Assembly (NCBI GenBank): GCA_029268165.1
Contig: JAJUGM010000171.1
Span: 1-6,967, forward strand
DNA from: Bacteroidota bacterium
GTDB taxonomy: Bacteria > Bacteroidota > Bacteroidia > Bacteroidales > UBA10428
Length of the DNA stretch: 6,967 nucleotides
Direction: 5' to 3'
Positions 6,339 to 6,967 of this stretch are shown one piece after another. The notes beneath the pieces are model-generated. The model saw only the letters and a list, made by a program, of their open reading frames with translations, ran no database searches and was not told where the DNA came from. Each line of letters begins with the position of its first letter. The first letter of the stretch is position 1. The position numbers were made by a program, and so were the translations under genes.

Positions 6339-6967
6339 CTAAATAACCTTATCCATCGGAAAGTAATTTATATCAAATGTTTTGGCAACATTTTCGTAAG
6401 TGCATTTTCCCATATACAGATTGACGCCTTTTTTTATTGCAGCAGACTGCTTGCAGGCTTTTTCAATACCCATTTCGGCTATCATCAGTCCATACGGTAA
6501 TGTGGCGCTGGTAAGTGCCTTTGTTGATGTAAATGCAACAGCGCCAGGCATATTAGCAACGCCGTAGTGAACGATTCCGTCAACAACATATACGGGATCA
6601 TCATGCGTTGTGGGTTTTATGGTTTCGACACAGCCGCCCTGGTCAACAGCCACATCCACTATTACTGCGCCTTGTTTCATGGTTTTCAGATGGTGGCGTT
6701 TTATGAGGGTAGGAGCTTTTGCTCCGGGAATAAGGACAGCACCAATCACGACATCACTTTCGGCCAGAACTTTTTCAATATTGGCATCTGTGCTGTATAA
6801 GGCTGTAATCCTCGATCCGAAAATATCATCAAGATAAGCCAGTTTGCGTGCGTTAATATCAAGAATGGTTACATCAGCCCCCATTCCGGTGGCAATTTTG
6901 CATGCATTGGTACCGACAACGCCACCACCTATAATTCCAACTTTTCCTCTTTCCACACCGGGTACAC
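6339..6967 (-). CDS. ald: Alanine dehydrogenase, C-terminal part (5' end beyond the window)
   Basis: Alanine dehydrogenase interconverts L-alanine plus NAD+ with pyruvate, ammonium and NADH. About 208 of the usual 360-405 residues are present; the frame runs off the right edge (codons VPGVERGKV... before the glycine-rich loop), so the gene starts outside and the GTG at 6956 is only an internal codon. Seen: the NAD-binding loop GIIGGGVVGTNA at the start of the Rossmann domain, an acidic strand end (TILDIN) that favours NAD(H), VDVAVDQGG carrying the conserved catalytic-site Asp, and HYGVANMPGAVAFTSTKALT, the conserved NMPGAV-x-x-TST segment (here Ala-Phe where Pro-Arg or Pro-Phe is frequent). 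The Lys and His that bind pyruvate are in the missing N-terminal half. The close relative NAD(P) transhydrogenase alpha subunit is less likely because of the NMPGAV..TST block. The gene converges on the repeat-protein gene with only 2 nt between stop codons. Confidence 0.93.
   Translation of the reverse strand, partial: VPGVERGKVGIIGGGVVGTNACKIATGMGADVTILDINARKLAYLDDIFGSRITALYSTDANIEKVLAESDVVIGAVLIPGAKAPTLIKRHHLKTMKQGAVIVDVAVDQGGCVETIKPTTHDDPVYVVDGIVHYGVANMPGAVAFTSTKALTSATLPYGLMIAEMGIEKACKQSAAIKKGVNLYMGKCTYENVAKTFDINYFPMDKVI

Overview
The window looks like chromosomal DNA from an anaerobic or facultative Bacteroidetes-type bacterium. The grounds are a low-to-moderate GC content, AT-rich leaders without clear Shine-Dalgarno sequences, and the general protein character. 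The lineage is an inference; there is no rRNA or other marker gene here.

Layout, left to right. (1) 1-666 (+) is the C-terminal part of a PhzF-family isomerase/epimerase gene. It is interrupted by an in-frame TGA at 604-606, after which the conserved family tail continues in the same frame. A second in-frame stop lies at 22-24. It looks like a decaying pseudogene and is clearly more AT-rich than the hyp genes. (2) 667-901 is intergenic and holds an imperfect inverted repeat at about 758-820. (3) 902-4576 (-) is a tight operon transcribed hypF-hypC-hypD, encoding three maturases for the Fe(CN)2CO ligands of [NiFe]-hydrogenases. hypE, hypA, hypB and any hydrogenase structural genes are not in the window. 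(4) 4589-6336 (+) runs divergently: a Rex-family NADH/NAD+ sensing repressor, then, after 2 nt, a signal-peptide-bearing protein of unknown function made of about ten degenerate 33-40-residue, beta-rich repeats. (5) 6339 to the window end (-) is the C-terminal half of alanine dehydrogenase, convergent with the repeat protein with 2 nt between stop codons.

How the genes may fit together: HypF makes a thiocarboxamide (the cyanide precursor) on HypE from carbamoyl phosphate, and the HypC-HypD complex assembles the Fe(CN)2CO unit. The adjacent divergent Rex reads the NADH/NAD+ ratio, which suits control of hydrogen metabolism. The hypF and rex start codons are only 12 nt apart (48 nt if rex starts at its second Met), so at least one promoter must overlap a coding region. 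I saw no clear Rex operator, so regulation of hyp by Rex is a hypothesis. The least understood item is the exported repeat protein apparently co-transcribed with rex.
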